Assembly: GCF_017654505.1 (NCBI RefSeq)
Contig: NC_054549.1
Location: 248,001 to 312,000, forward strand
Direction of reading: 5' to 3'
Length of the DNA stretch: 64,000 nt
From: Polyodon spathula
Lineage: Eukaryota > Chordata > Actinopteri > Acipenseriformes > Polyodontidae
Positions within the stretch are counted from its first letter, which is position 1; each line of letters opens with the position of its first letter. This document shows, piece after piece, positions 63,489 through 64,000 of the stretch. A program made the position numbers and the translations under genes. The notes beneath the pieces are model-generated. The model did no database searches, was not told the origin of the DNA, and worked only from the letters and a program-made list of their open reading frames with translations.

Positions 63489-64000
63489 GTAGGGCTATGC
63501 CCACAGTACGGGTTCGCAAACACTGAATCTCAACACATTTCAAGCAAATTAGACCAACCATGTTCTACAGTTTCACAAATGTCAATCCATACTTCTATTC
63601 ATAAAAGTCTGCAACCTTGTAATATTAATAACTAGACCGCGTTCCTTGTACCAAACACACTGGATGGATTGTTAATACAGTATTACTACGTTGCAAAGTA
63701 GTGAACAGGGATTCGAAATGGAGCTGGAACCGGAACGATAAACGAAAATATATAAAATTGCAAACAAAAAACGAAACAAAATTATTACGTTCTGGAACGA
63801 AAACGATATTCAAGAGTTTGTTTGTCGGTTAATAACGTTTTTTTTTTTTTTTCTGTTCCCTTTCAGCATGGTCTGTTTGTCTCTTTTCATTTGTTTTCAA
63901 ACATACAATCATTTGAAAAAAAGTGTTCTTCTCGTAGTCTACATCTCAGTGGTTAATGAACTCCAAAACTTAAGGACCATTCACTAGAAAAACTAATGCC
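63489..64000. other. DNAJC16 intron to window end, nothing recognised
   Basis: A poly-T run at about 63838-63852. The last DNAJC16 exons must lie beyond the window. Confidence 0.5.

Overview
The window is nuclear DNA of a vertebrate. Its genes have many short exons, GT-AG introns and vertebrate protein families, and the background is very rich in CR1-type LINEs, Tc1/mariner relics, foldback MITEs, microsatellites and minisatellites. The repeat mix (CR1-like LINE with an 8-bp tail repeat, fish Tc1 elements, L2, and a SINE with an AT-rich tail) suggests a ray-finned fish, plausibly a non-teleost such as a sturgeon or paddlefish. The species assignment is inference, not something the sequence proves.

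Layout. 1-2800: CR1 fragments, an LTR-like relic, and TG and GATA microsatellites. 2877-5544 (-): five-exon FBA-domain gene (FBXO2/NCCRP1-like) whose predicted product has no F-box. 5640-7740: a 36-bp minisatellite split by nested CR1 insertions. 9290-9845: possible promoter and leader exon. 10516-13806 (+): five-exon F-box/FBA gene (FBXO2/6/44-like, 255 aa). 14577-24260: transposons (a nearly complete CR1, a full-length Tc1, another CR1), a degenerate telomere-like tract and an 86-bp tandem array. 24261-45300 (-): CASP9 (caspase-9), ten coding exons plus a leader exon, with introns full of arrays including a 3.8-kb satellite of 36-bp units. 46549-63484 (+): DNAJC16, thirteen coding exons visible, 3' end beyond the window. 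CASP9 and DNAJC16 lie head to head, as they do in human 1p36, and the FBXO2/6/44 cluster is also on human 1p36, so the block looks like conserved synteny.

Function. FBA proteins are substrate adaptors, with an F-box for SCF ubiquitin ligases. Caspase-9 is the apoptosome initiator protease. DNAJC16 is an ER membrane J-domain/thioredoxin-fold protein. They share a neighbourhood, not a pathway.

The most unusual pattern is that several tandem arrays appear to be built from exon-border sequence. In both FBA genes the 3' splice site plus the first 13-20 nt of an exon is repeated in the upstream intron. In DNAJC16 an array of about 22 units each resembles a 3' splice site just upstream of exon 3. 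In CASP9 the giant 36-bp satellite abuts exon 2, whose coding end contains the same submotif. CASP9 also carries a decayed tandem copy of its catalytic-His exon (His to Arg) and one GC-AG intron. No wholly new gene system was recognised. Exon borders were read by eye from splice consensus, phase matching and remembered family similarity; no search was run.
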